Source: Caballeronia turbans
GTDB taxonomy: Bacteria > Pseudomonadota > Gammaproteobacteria > Burkholderiales > Burkholderiaceae
Length of the DNA: 64,000 nt
NCBI GenBank assembly: GCA_001544655.2
Contig: FCOD02000012.1
Coordinates: 62,001-126,000, forward strand
Direction of reading: 5' to 3'
The notes beneath the pieces are model-generated. The model saw nothing but the letters and a program-made list of their open reading frames with translations, did not search any database and was not told the origin of the DNA. Below, piece by piece: positions 1 through 7,319 of the stretch. The first letter of the stretch is position 1. Each line of letters starts with the position of its first letter. The position numbers and the translations under genes were made by a program.

Positions 1-287
1 AGCACGCCGTTGGTCAATGACAGCAGATCGATCTTCTGCGGCGCGGGCAAGGCGACTGTAGTCCAACCCGCGTCGTTGTCGCCCGCCTGTGCGCTCGCAT
101 TGACGCGCACCTTTGAAACGGTCACGTAGACGTGATCGAAACCGCAAGACGGCGCGTCCGTTATCGCGACGTGCAGCGTGCCGGACGGCGTGCTAGAAGC
201 GCCATCACTCCCGCCTCCGCCGCAAGCCGCGAGCGCCAAAGGCAGCAGCGCTGCAAGAACCAGCGCTTTCCAAATTTTTCTAGTCAT
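1..287 (-). CDS. DUF4382-like lipoprotein, N-terminal part (runs off window)
   Basis: The minus strand reads from an ATG at 285-287 to the window edge without a stop, giving about 95 residues. The product starts MTRKIWKALVLAALL, followed by a lipobox (LALAACGGGG) with the acylated Cys near residue 23, so it should be an outer- or inner-membrane lipoprotein. The mature part begins GTLHVAITDAPSCGFDHV, the 'xDAP..xxVxVxVxKVxV' start typical of DUF4382 domains. Function of that family is unknown. It is incomplete here, so domain length and operon partners on the left cannot be judged. The 223 bp to the next gene (288-510) is AT-rich and probably holds divergent promoters. Confidence 0.7.
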   Translation of the reverse strand, partial: MTRKIWKALVLAALLPLALAACGGGGSDGASSTPSGTLHVAITDAPSCGFDHVYVTVSKVRVNASAQAGDNDAGWTTVALPAPQKIDLLSLTNGV

Positions 288-510
288 CTTCGCACCCTTT
301 GTTTTTTTATTCGAGGTGGGCGGAAGCTTAGCTTTGAAATCGTCCGACGATTGTAACCGTGAGCTTTAAAACTGTAACTTCTAAAACAACATGTACTGCG
401 GTCATTTCAGCTGGCTGGATCGCAATCCTTAAGCATTTCATAATTTTCTACGCGATACATTCACGCTCCCAGAACGTTGTGTCGAGCGCGCCAAAGTTAT
501 CAAAAAAAAT

Positions 511-975
511 ATGCGAAGAAATGAGGACCGTTCCAGTCACTTGCAAATCCGGAGAGGTGGACGGCGGTCTGCCACACAAGCGGGCAGTGTCGCGCTGGAA
601 TTCGCCATCCTGCTTCCGTTTTTGCTCATGGTGCTAGTTGGCATCGTCGATGTCGGCTTGATGATTTACGACAAGGCAGCGCTTGCCGCCGCAGCGCGCG
701 CGGCAGCCAGAGCCGGGACGATGGTGGCGGTGCCTGCGCTCTCTGCGACCCAGATTTCCGCGGTCGCTAGCGCCAATTGCAATGAGCTTCTCAGTTTCGG
801 GAACGCAGGCAATTCACCAAGCGTTACCGTGAACAATGCAAGCGGGACCAGTCCGGGAAATACACTCACGGTTCGAATTTCTTATACCTATCGGGGCTTG
901 ATGCTGGGATCAGTGTTCAGCGCGTTGACAGGTCCGGTCGTGCTCAATGCGACAGCGGTGATGACTTACGAATGA
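511..975 (+). CDS. TadE-like pseudopilin-family protein
   Basis: This 154-residue protein has a short basic N-terminus, then GSVALEFAILLPFLL, the TadE/TadG-type motif with the conserved Glu, and one hydrophobic segment at about residues 30-50. The rest is a Ser/Ala/Asn-rich periplasmic domain. TadE-like proteins are minor components of Flp/Tad pilus machines and sit in the inner membrane. No other tad gene lies in the window. A tiny reading frame (972-1016, 14 codons) starts in ATGA overlap with the stop and then ends, which suggests that a downstream partner gene has been lost. The ATG at 511 is the only start upstream of the hydrophobic segment. Family assignment is good; a working pilus role is unproven. 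Confidence 0.75.
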   Translation: MRRNEDRSSHLQIRRGGRRSATQAGSVALEFAILLPFLLMVLVGIVDVGLMIYDKAALAAAARAAARAGTMVAVPALSATQISAVASANCNELLSFGNAGNSPSVTVNNASGTSPGNTLTVRISYTYRGLMLGSVFSALTGPVVLNATAVMTYE

Positions 976-1061
976 GAGCGATGTTCCTGCGCCTGGCGAA
1001 CAAGACGACTCGATAAAGGCGATGAGTGATTCAAACCGGTTGATTCTCTCGACGCCATGAG

Positions 1062-1098
1062 CGACGCACGCCCATGCAGCCATCTGGCGCGTGCGTCG
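1062..1098. terminator. strong hairpin between convergent genes
   Basis: A perfect 10-bp inverted repeat (CGACGCACGC at 1062-1071, GCGTGCGTCG at 1089-1098) with a 17-nt loop lies between the plus-strand TadE-like gene and the minus-strand gene ending at 1111. Position between converging genes suggests a bidirectional terminator, although no run of T follows on either side. Confidence 0.5.
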
Positions 1099-1110
1099 TA
1101 AGCGTCAGAA

Positions 1111-1407
1111 CTAAGACTTGTTCAAATGAGCAATGACCGCACCCTCCGTCACGTCCGGCGCGGCCGCTCCAATGCTTCCCGCATTCTTCGCGATCCACTC
1201 CTTCGCTTTTTGCACGCTCTCATCAATACCCGCCTTGTCCCGACACACAGTCACGGAAAATCCGCCCTCGCCGGTGCGCACGAGCGTGTATGTGACCAAG
1301 CCTTTGACACCACCCATCCATTCTTCGACCTCAGCGTTATGCTTCTCGAGCAAATCAAACAATTCTGTCGCGCCCTTTCCGGAATATCGTCTTAGAACAG
1401 TTTGCAT
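1111..1407 (-). CDS. small conserved-looking hypothetical protein (98 aa)
   Basis: I do not recognise the family with certainty. The 98-residue soluble product (MQTVLRRYSGKGATELF...) has no signal peptide or membrane segment. Its alternating pattern of short strands and two helices, with an HN-EVEEWMGG segment, resembles small dimeric alpha/beta-barrel (ABM-like) proteins, but this is inference. The ATG at 1405-1407 is preferred over an in-frame TTG five codons upstream because that TTG overlaps the GGAGG Shine-Dalgarno sequence, which lies 8 nt before the ATG. It is a lone gene on the minus strand, about 250 bp from the exopolysaccharide locus. Confidence 0.6.
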   Translation of the reverse strand: MQTVLRRYSGKGATELFDLLEKHNAEVEEWMGGVKGLVTYTLVRTGEGGFSVTVCRDKAGIDESVQKAKEWIAKNAGSIGAAAPDVTEGAVIAHLNKS

Positions 1408-1660
1408 GATTGGTTCCTCCAATTCAGCAAGATAAGGCGCCCGAGAACATACAACGATGCATTCCGTCTCATCATTGCTCAGTAGCGGCTACGAACACGG
1501 CAAGACCGGCCGTCGCCACAACAACCAAGTGTAGTAATCAAGCTGCCTATGTAAAGCAGTTGCTAACCGCTGATTCGCTTTTCGATACCTTGAGTAAGGT
1601 AAGCTGATACTCCCAATTTTCGGAGCGGGGCGTGCAGTGAACCCCTGAGGCTGCCTTTCT

Positions 1661-2287
1661 TCAGTCGAAGCGCTTGCGAATGAATCGGCATGGATTGCCA
1701 CCATAGACGCCCTCAGGCGCGAGCGAACGATGCACGACGGACAGCGGCGTGACCACGGTGGAACGGCCGATCGTCACGCCCATCTGCACGACGCAGTTCG
1801 CCGTGATCCACACGCCGTCTTCGATGACGATCGGCGCGACGCGCAGGTTCATCGTCGTGCTCATCTCATGTGAGCCGGTCGTCAGGAAAGTCCTTTGCGA
1901 GATGCAGACATTCGAGCCGATCCGAATGGGCGCCTGGTTATAGATCCACGCATCGGCGCCGAACCAGGAGTGATCGCCGACCACGAGATTCCAGGGCGCT
2001 TTGACATGCACAGCGTGCAGGAACCGGCAACCCACGCCGATCTTCGCGCCAAAGAGCCGCAACAACGCCACGCGCAGAGCCGAGAACGGCACGAGCTTGT
2101 TACTGATGATGGTGGCTTCGGCGATGAACCATAGCGTCTCGATCAACGTCGAACGGACCTTTACATAGTTGCCCTGGTCGGCGCGACTCAGATCGATGAC
2201 GCCGCCAGGTTCGCGATCGCGCTCGATGTCGTGCGGAGGAGTTTCAGGCGGCGACACATGCTCGTCGCGAAAGAGTTCCGAGGCCAT
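1661..2287 (-). CDS. WcaF-like exopolysaccharide O-acetyltransferase
   Basis: The 208-residue protein has a left-handed beta-helix made from hexapeptide repeats from about residue 90 onward (for example IGVGCRF, VVGDHSWFGADAWI, IRIGSNVCISQRT, IEDGVWITANCVV) with the catalytic-type His in TTGSHEM. This is the layout of WcaF-type colanic-acid acetyltransferases, which use acetyl-CoA to O-acetylate polysaccharide precursors in the cytoplasm. It starts 18 nt after the stop of the glycosyltransferase at 2306-3694, so the two probably form one transcript. The first 45 residues are polar and not typical of the family. Acceptor sugar cannot be told from sequence. Confidence 0.8.
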   Translation of the reverse strand: MASELFRDEHVSPPETPPHDIERDREPGGVIDLSRADQGNYVKVRSTLIETLWFIAEATIISNKLVPFSALRVALLRLFGAKIGVGCRFLHAVHVKAPWNLVVGDHSWFGADAWIYNQAPIRIGSNVCISQRTFLTTGSHEMSTTMNLRVAPIVIEDGVWITANCVVQMGVTIGRSTVVTPLSVVHRSLAPEGVYGGNPCRFIRKRFD

Positions 2288-2305
2288 TTAGAGTTCCCGT
2301 TGGGT

Positions 2306-3694
2306 TCAGGAATTGCGGTTGCGAGAAGTCTGCGTGGAGGGCGCCCAGCACATGCGCCGTGCCTGGAATGCTTCCAGTGCGCCTCTGAGTGTCGAGAGCC
2401 GCTGCTCGTCCGTGAGTGATTCGATACGCCGCTTGCCTCGCTCGACGAGCGTATTCCTCAGTTCGACATCCGTGATGAGTCTTCGAAGCGCGTCGGCCAT
2501 CGTGTCCGGTCTCAGCAGGTCGACGAGAAGGCCCGCGTCGCCGACCTGGTCGCGCAGGTTCACGAGATCGGAATACAGAACCGGGACACCGAGCTGAAAC
2601 GCCTCGTAGGGCGGCAGGTTCGTCGGACCGAAATAAGTGGGCATGACGAGGGCGATCGACTGGCGATAGAGGCAGGGCACTTCGCCGTCGGGCACGAAGC
2701 CGGCAAAGCGGACCCTGTCGGTCAGCCCGAGGTCCGAGGCGACGGAACGAACGTAAGCCAGATTGCCGAAGTCGCGTCCCGAGAAGATGGCACCGGCCTT
2801 GATCCCGAAGCGGTCTTCCAGACGGCGGAGTCCGCGCAAGATGTACACGTGGTTCTTGTGCGGCCAGAACTGCGCGGGATAGTAGATGTAGTCGCAGGCC
2901 AGGTCATATTTGAGTTTGACGTCGATGAAGCGCTCGGGCCGGGACAACTCTTCCTCCGATAGCATCGTGCCGACGGCGGGACAGAAGGGAATCACATGCA
3001 CGCGTTCCTCATCGATGCCATAGCGCCGGACCACGTTATCGCGCCCCGCCTGCGAATCGACGACGATGCCTGTCGCCTTCTTTAACGCATGTTGATAGAT
3101 CTGTTCACGACGCTCGAACTCGCCGTTGGCACGCACCTCGGGAAAGTCCGGGTCGTCCCGGTGCGAAAGGTCCCAGACAGTGAAGAGATAGCTGAACTGC
3201 GTGGTCACGAGCGCAAGATAGGACGGGCACGTGAAATAGACGAGATCGGCGCCCATATCCCGCAGCGACCGGTCCAGCCAGCTGGAGTGGAGGTTTCCCA
3301 TGAGCGGGCGGGACACACTGAGCTGCCGCCACAGCACCTCAAAGCGGGCGAGCGCGCGTTGCCATTTTCGAACCGGAAGGTAATGTGCGTCGAGGCCGCT
3401 CCTCTGCAATTCCTCGATTGCCGATTGCCGCGTCGTGACGAAGGTTACGTCGCAGAGCTCAGGCGGCAGACGCCTGAACAGCAGCGCGGCGTTTATTGCC
3501 TGCTGAAATCCTCCGCCCGTCGAATTGTCCTGCTCGAGAAGCACCACGATCCGGATCGGCCGAACCCGAAAGCGGTCAACCACGCGATCCACGTCGTTCG
3601 CTTGCCCGTGCTCGCCGGCGCCGTGGTGGGCGGGGCCCGGCTCTGCAAGACTACTGTCGTATTCGGGATTTGAAGCGACTCTGTTGAACAGCAT
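2306..3694 (-). CDS. GT-B glycosyltransferase (Glycos_transf_1 / GT4)
   Basis: A GT-B fold glycosyltransferase of about 462 residues. The N-terminal Rossmann half begins near IRIVVLLEQDNSTGG, and the C-terminal nucleotide-sugar-binding half contains FVPDGEVPCLYRQSIALVMPT and YEAFQLGVPVLYSDL, the usual EX7E-like region of GT4 enzymes. It should act on the cytoplasmic face during repeat-unit assembly. I prefer the ATG at 3692-3694 (GGGGG eight bases upstream) over the in-frame GTG at 3721. It is first in a two-gene minus-strand unit with the acetyltransferase and is divergent from the glycosyltransferase at 4032. Donor and acceptor are unknown. Confidence 0.8.
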   Translation of the reverse strand: MLFNRVASNPEYDSSLAEPGPAHHGAGEHGQANDVDRVVDRFRVRPIRIVVLLEQDNSTGGGFQQAINAALLFRRLPPELCDVTFVTTRQSAIEELQRSGLDAHYLPVRKWQRALARFEVLWRQLSVSRPLMGNLHSSWLDRSLRDMGADLVYFTCPSYLALVTTQFSYLFTVWDLSHRDDPDFPEVRANGEFERREQIYQHALKKATGIVVDSQAGRDNVVRRYGIDEERVHVIPFCPAVGTMLSEEELSRPERFIDVKLKYDLACDYIYYPAQFWPHKNHVYILRGLRRLEDRFGIKAGAIFSGRDFGNLAYVRSVASDLGLTDRVRFAGFVPDGEVPCLYRQSIALVMPTYFGPTNLPPYEAFQLGVPVLYSDLVNLRDQVGDAGLLVDLLRPDTMADALRRLITDVELRNTLVERGKRRIESLTDEQRLSTLRGALEAFQARRMCWAPSTQTSRNRNS

Positions 3695-4031
3695 ATTCTC
3701 AGCCCCCGGAAAAGGATGCACAGGTAGACGCTGACAGCGATTTCACGTTTGTCCAACGGTAGCCCGTGTGATATGGACCAGCTCGTTCTGACGGAACTCG
3801 GCAAGACGTTGGCTGAACGATGAGCGTGGCGGCTCGATCGGATCATGCATTGCGCGCGCGGACAGCCGGCCAAAAGCTTGATGATTTCCGCCAAGTGAAC
3901 GGGCGGCGTCAGACGAGCCACTACGATTGCGATTCGAGCGCGGGTCGTGACGCCCCGTGGCAACCGCCATGAAGCTGTCTTGCGCGTTCACGCGGCTCGC
4001 GCACGCGTCATGGTTCATCGGAGGATTTTCA
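3695..4031. promoter_or_regulatory. divergent intergenic region between two glycosyltransferase genes
   Basis: These 337 bp separate the minus-strand glycosyltransferase (start 3694) and the plus-strand one (TTG start 4032). Both transcripts must start here if they are not read through from outside. I see no convincing operator, JUMPstart-type element or small gene. GGAGG at about 4020-4024 is the ribosome-binding site for the TTG start. Confidence 0.4.
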
Positions 4032-5225
4032 TTGAAAACGCTCCACATCATTCCGACGATCGAGGCCCGGTCTGGCGGGCCGGCCGAGGCCATCAAGAGA
4101 ATCGCGGCCGAAATCCGGCGTTGCGGGCACGCCGTGGATGTCGTCTGCCTCGACTCTTCGGCGCATCCGGATAAGTCCGATGACGCGGCGTTCGACAGTG
4201 TCATCCGTCTGGGACACCATGCAGGCAAGTATTCATTCAGCTTTCGTCTGGTGCGGTGGCTGATGCAGCACGGCAGGCAATATGATGCGATCGTCGTGGA
4301 CGGCATCTGGCAGTTTCACAGCGCGGCGGCGATGATCGCACTGCGCTCGCAGGGCGTTCCTTATTACGTGATACCGCACGGCATGCTCGATCCGTGGTTT
4401 AACGTCGGTCGTCCGCTGAAGTACACAAAGAAGCTTCTCTATTGGATGTTGGTGGAACGTCACGTTCTCAGCAATGCGCAAGGCGTTCTGTTCACCGCCG
4501 ATAGCGAGCGCAAACTCGCGCGCAAATCTTTTCCGCTATACCGGGCAAAGGAATTCACGGTGACGTACGGAACCGCGCCGGCGCCTTCGATAGCAAATTC
4601 GGACCCGGGGAAATGGCGCACCCGCGCGGATTGGGGAGGCAGGAAAGTCATTCTTTTCCTCGGGCGCATCCATGAAAAGAAGGGCTGCGATCTGCTGATC
4701 CGCTCGTTTCACGATCTGAAGGACGCGAGGGACGATTATCAACTCGTCATTGCGGGGCCGGACAATAACGGCCTTGCTCCCAAGCTGCGTCGCGAAGCGG
4801 AGCAGCTCGGGCTTGGTGGGCGAATCAGCTGGCTCGATCTCGTCACGGGTAACGACAAGTGGTCCTTGTTGCGAGCAGCCGACGTCCTGGTCTTGCCCTC
4901 GCATCAGGAGAATTTCGGCATCGTGGTGGCCGAAGCGCTCGCGTGTGGCGTCCCGGTGCTTCTGACCGACAAGGTCGGCATCTGGCAGGAGGTCGTCGCC
5001 GACGGCGCGGGATTCGCGGACGAAGACACACAGCGAGGCATAACCCGGCTCTTTCTGAAATGGACGAACTTGCCAGAAGAGGCGAAGGCGACGATGAGGG
5101 CGGCGGCGAAGCAGTGTTTCGATAGCCGCTTTCATATCTCCCACGTTGCGCAAAGCTATATCGCATTGCTATACGGACCGCGACGCGAATCGGTCAACAC
5201 CTTGCCAGATTCCGTCACCGGCTGA
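4032..5225 (+). CDS. GT4 glycosyltransferase, probable TTG start
   Basis: A GT4 glycosyltransferase of about 397 residues. The N-terminal half opens LKTLHIIPTIEARSGGPAEAI, with the glycine-rich donor-loop signature, and the C-terminal half has VILFLGRIHEKKGCDLLI and PSHQENFGIVVAEALACGVPV, the EX7E motif of retaining GT4 enzymes. An ATG at 3957 would add 25 residues with no family resemblance, whereas the TTG at 4032 has GGAGG seven bases upstream and begins exactly at the first beta strand, so TTG is chosen. It is followed by the cupin and flippase genes on the same strand and probably adds one sugar to the lipid-linked repeat unit. Confidence 0.8.
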   Translation: MKTLHIIPTIEARSGGPAEAIKRIAAEIRRCGHAVDVVCLDSSAHPDKSDDAAFDSVIRLGHHAGKYSFSFRLVRWLMQHGRQYDAIVVDGIWQFHSAAAMIALRSQGVPYYVIPHGMLDPWFNVGRPLKYTKKLLYWMLVERHVLSNAQGVLFTADSERKLARKSFPLYRAKEFTVTYGTAPAPSIANSDPGKWRTRADWGGRKVILFLGRIHEKKGCDLLIRSFHDLKDARDDYQLVIAGPDNNGLAPKLRREAEQLGLGGRISWLDLVTGNDKWSLLRAADVLVLPSHQENFGIVVAEALACGVPVLLTDKVGIWQEVVADGAGFADEDTQRGITRLFLKWTNLPEEAKATMRAAAKQCFDSRFHISHVAQSYIALLYGPRRESVNTLPDSVTG

Positions 5226-5374
5226 CCGGCGAAGGGCGCTCGCCGCTATGCTCGGACTACACGGCGTATCGGGCCTGCGCCTTTGTCGCGTCTCAAGGCG
5301 ATTCATCGGAAATCATGCTTACATGCCGCTGCGCATGCAGCGGTCCATGTCGAACAATCCCGCCGGGGCACATC

Positions 5375-5824
5375 ATGACGCTACTCGTAGCCGAACAGGA
5401 CACCGTGGTCGATAAGGAGCTGGAAACCATCGTTCACGACGGCGTCACACTGGCTCTGATCGTCCGGGACTCGTTCTCAAAAGAAGGCATCAACTTCTTT
5501 ACGCCGCATGAGTACTCGCAGCAACTCGCGCACATGACGCATCCGGCCGGAAAGAAGATTCCCGCTCACGTACACAACGTCGTGGTGCGCGAGGTCAAGT
5601 TGACGCAAGAGGTTCTGTTCATCAAGAAAGGCCGCGTGCGTGTCGATTTTTACGGCTCGAATCTGCACTATGTGACGAGCCGCACGCTCGGGCCCGGCGA
5701 CGTCATCTTGCTGTCCTCGGGCGGGCATGGCTTCGAGATACTCGAAGACGCGGCGTTCATCGAAGTGAAGCAGGGACCCTACGTGGGCGATCAGGACAAG
5801 GTGCGATTCGAACCGCGCGTTTAG
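5375..5824 (+). CDS. cupin-domain protein of the polysaccharide locus
   Basis: About 149 residues with one cupin barrel: motif 1 around HPAGKKIPAHVHN and motif 2 around GPGDVILLSSGGHGFEI. The His residues in AHVHN and GGHGFEI could bind a metal. Small cupins are common in surface-polysaccharide clusters, where they are sugar isomerases/epimerases or have unknown roles. The ATG at 5375 (MTLLVAEQD) is chosen over an in-frame ATG at 5315, since the extra 20 residues are Cys-rich and unlike a cupin. It lies between a glycosyltransferase and the Wzx-like flippase. Substrate is unknown. Confidence 0.7.
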   Translation: MTLLVAEQDTVVDKELETIVHDGVTLALIVRDSFSKEGINFFTPHEYSQQLAHMTHPAGKKIPAHVHNVVVREVKLTQEVLFIKKGRVRVDFYGSNLHYVTSRTLGPGDVILLSSGGHGFEILEDAAFIEVKQGPYVGDQDKVRFEPRV

Positions 5825-5854
5825 GCCACAGCGTTTCCGGCGATCAGCTAAAGG

Positions 5855-7294
5855 ATGAAACGCCCCATGCCGCCTTCAGAGCGTTCTTTTGCGCGCGCCC
5901 CCGCCTTCTTCCTGAGGCACTGCTTTCGTTACCTGCCATTCGGCGTCGGCAGCTCCGAGGCGCGCGACCGGGAGCGCTATGTCCGCGCAGCACGGTCGGT
6001 CGCCTGCAATTCGGTGAGTGCGGCGTTGGGCTTCGCGGTCGTCCTGCTCTCGGTCTCGTTCACGCTGCCATATCTGGGACAAGAGCGCTTCGGCATCTGG
6101 ATGACGATATCGAGCCTCGCGGTGATGTTATCGGTGCTGGATCTCGGCGTGGCGAACGGACTCGTGAATCTCGTTGCGGATGCGGAATCGTCCGCCGACC
6201 GCGACGCGCTGCAGACCATCGTTACGCGGGGCATCATGCTGCTCGCCGTGATCGGCGTCGCCGCGGCGGGGGTACTCGTCGGGCTCGTCTTGCTGCTGGA
6301 TTTTCAGCGCCTGCTCAAGGTCGAGTCGACGATCGTCGCGAAAGAGACCGTGCTGGCGACGCTCACGTTCATCGGGCTGTTCTGCCTGAACATTCCGCTC
6401 GGTGGCGTTAGAAAGGTCTTCGTGGGCTTGCAGCGCGCATGGGAACCGCATACGGCCGCGGCAATCGGATACCTGTGTTCGTTGCCGCTTCTCTATCTCT
6501 GTGCGCGCGTGCGCGCACCCATGCCCTATCTCGTCCTGTCCACCTATGGCGTTCAGGTCGCGAGCGCGATGATTCTGCTCGTGCGCCTGCGCCGGGAGGG
6601 GATCTTCAGATTCCATCGCGGCATCTGGGCCGGCACCGGTTGGCGCGACTATTCCGTGCTGACGAAGACGGCGGGCATATTTCTCATCGTTCAACTCGGC
6701 TTCATATGTGGCAGCGCGTGTGACCCGTTGATCGTCTCGAACATTCTCGGCGCCAAGGAAGTCGCGCGACTGGCCGTCGCACAACGGCTGTTTCAGGTGG
6801 TCACCGTTGCAATGTCGATGTTGTCGGGACCATTGTGGGGCTTGTACGCTGATGCCCGATCGCGAGGTGAAAGGACCTTCATCAGGAACACGCTGAAGCT
6901 GTCCATGTGCGTGACGACAGGTACCGCCCTGCTGATGAGCGCGCTGATCCTGATAGCGTCGCCGTGGCTCCTGAAGATATGGACGGGCAATCAGCTCGAC
7001 GTGCCGTTCGAGTTGCGTTGCGCCGCGGCGGTGCTCGCCGTGGTCGACGCGATGGCCAGCGCCTTCGCCATCTTTCTGAACGGCGTGAAGGAATTGCGTC
7101 CGCAGTTGCTCGCCGTGCTGGTCTTTTGCACTGTTTCCATTCCGCTCAAGGTTTATCTGCTCACGAAGTTCGGCACGGTGGACTGGGTGATCTGGTCGAC
7201 CATCATTGCCAGCGTCGCGGTGGACTACTCCGTGTATATCGGCATCTGCAGAAAGCAGATTTTTGCCCATGCTTCGCTGAAGCCGCTGTCGTAG
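5855..7294 (+). CDS. Wzx-like polysaccharide flippase (MOP superfamily)
   Basis: The 479-residue product is almost wholly hydrophobic, with about 12 predicted membrane helices starting near residue 48 (SVACNSVSAALGFAVVLLSV). Helices such as IWMTISSLAVMLSVLDLGVA, with a Gly/Asp break after helix 2, are typical of MOP-superfamily Wzx exporters. These flip undecaprenyl-diphosphate-linked repeat units across the inner membrane. A Wzy-like polymerase (14573) and Wzc-like co-polymerase (11099) in the same locus complete a Wzx/Wzy-dependent pathway. The first 40 residues are a longer cytoplasmic tail than usual; ATG at 5867 is an alternative start. Confidence 0.85.
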   Translation: MKRPMPPSERSFARAPAFFLRHCFRYLPFGVGSSEARDRERYVRAARSVACNSVSAALGFAVVLLSVSFTLPYLGQERFGIWMTISSLAVMLSVLDLGVANGLVNLVADAESSADRDALQTIVTRGIMLLAVIGVAAAGVLVGLVLLLDFQRLLKVESTIVAKETVLATLTFIGLFCLNIPLGGVRKVFVGLQRAWEPHTAAAIGYLCSLPLLYLCARVRAPMPYLVLSTYGVQVASAMILLVRLRREGIFRFHRGIWAGTGWRDYSVLTKTAGIFLIVQLGFICGSACDPLIVSNILGAKEVARLAVAQRLFQVVTVAMSMLSGPLWGLYADARSRGERTFIRNTLKLSMCVTTGTALLMSALILIASPWLLKIWTGNQLDVPFELRCAAAVLAVVDAMASAFAIFLNGVKELRPQLLAVLVFCTVSIPLKVYLLTKFGTVDWVIWSTIIASVAVDYSVYIGICRKQIFAHASLKPLS

Positions 7295-7319
7295 CGCTTC
7301 CCACAGGCCTCGAGACGTC

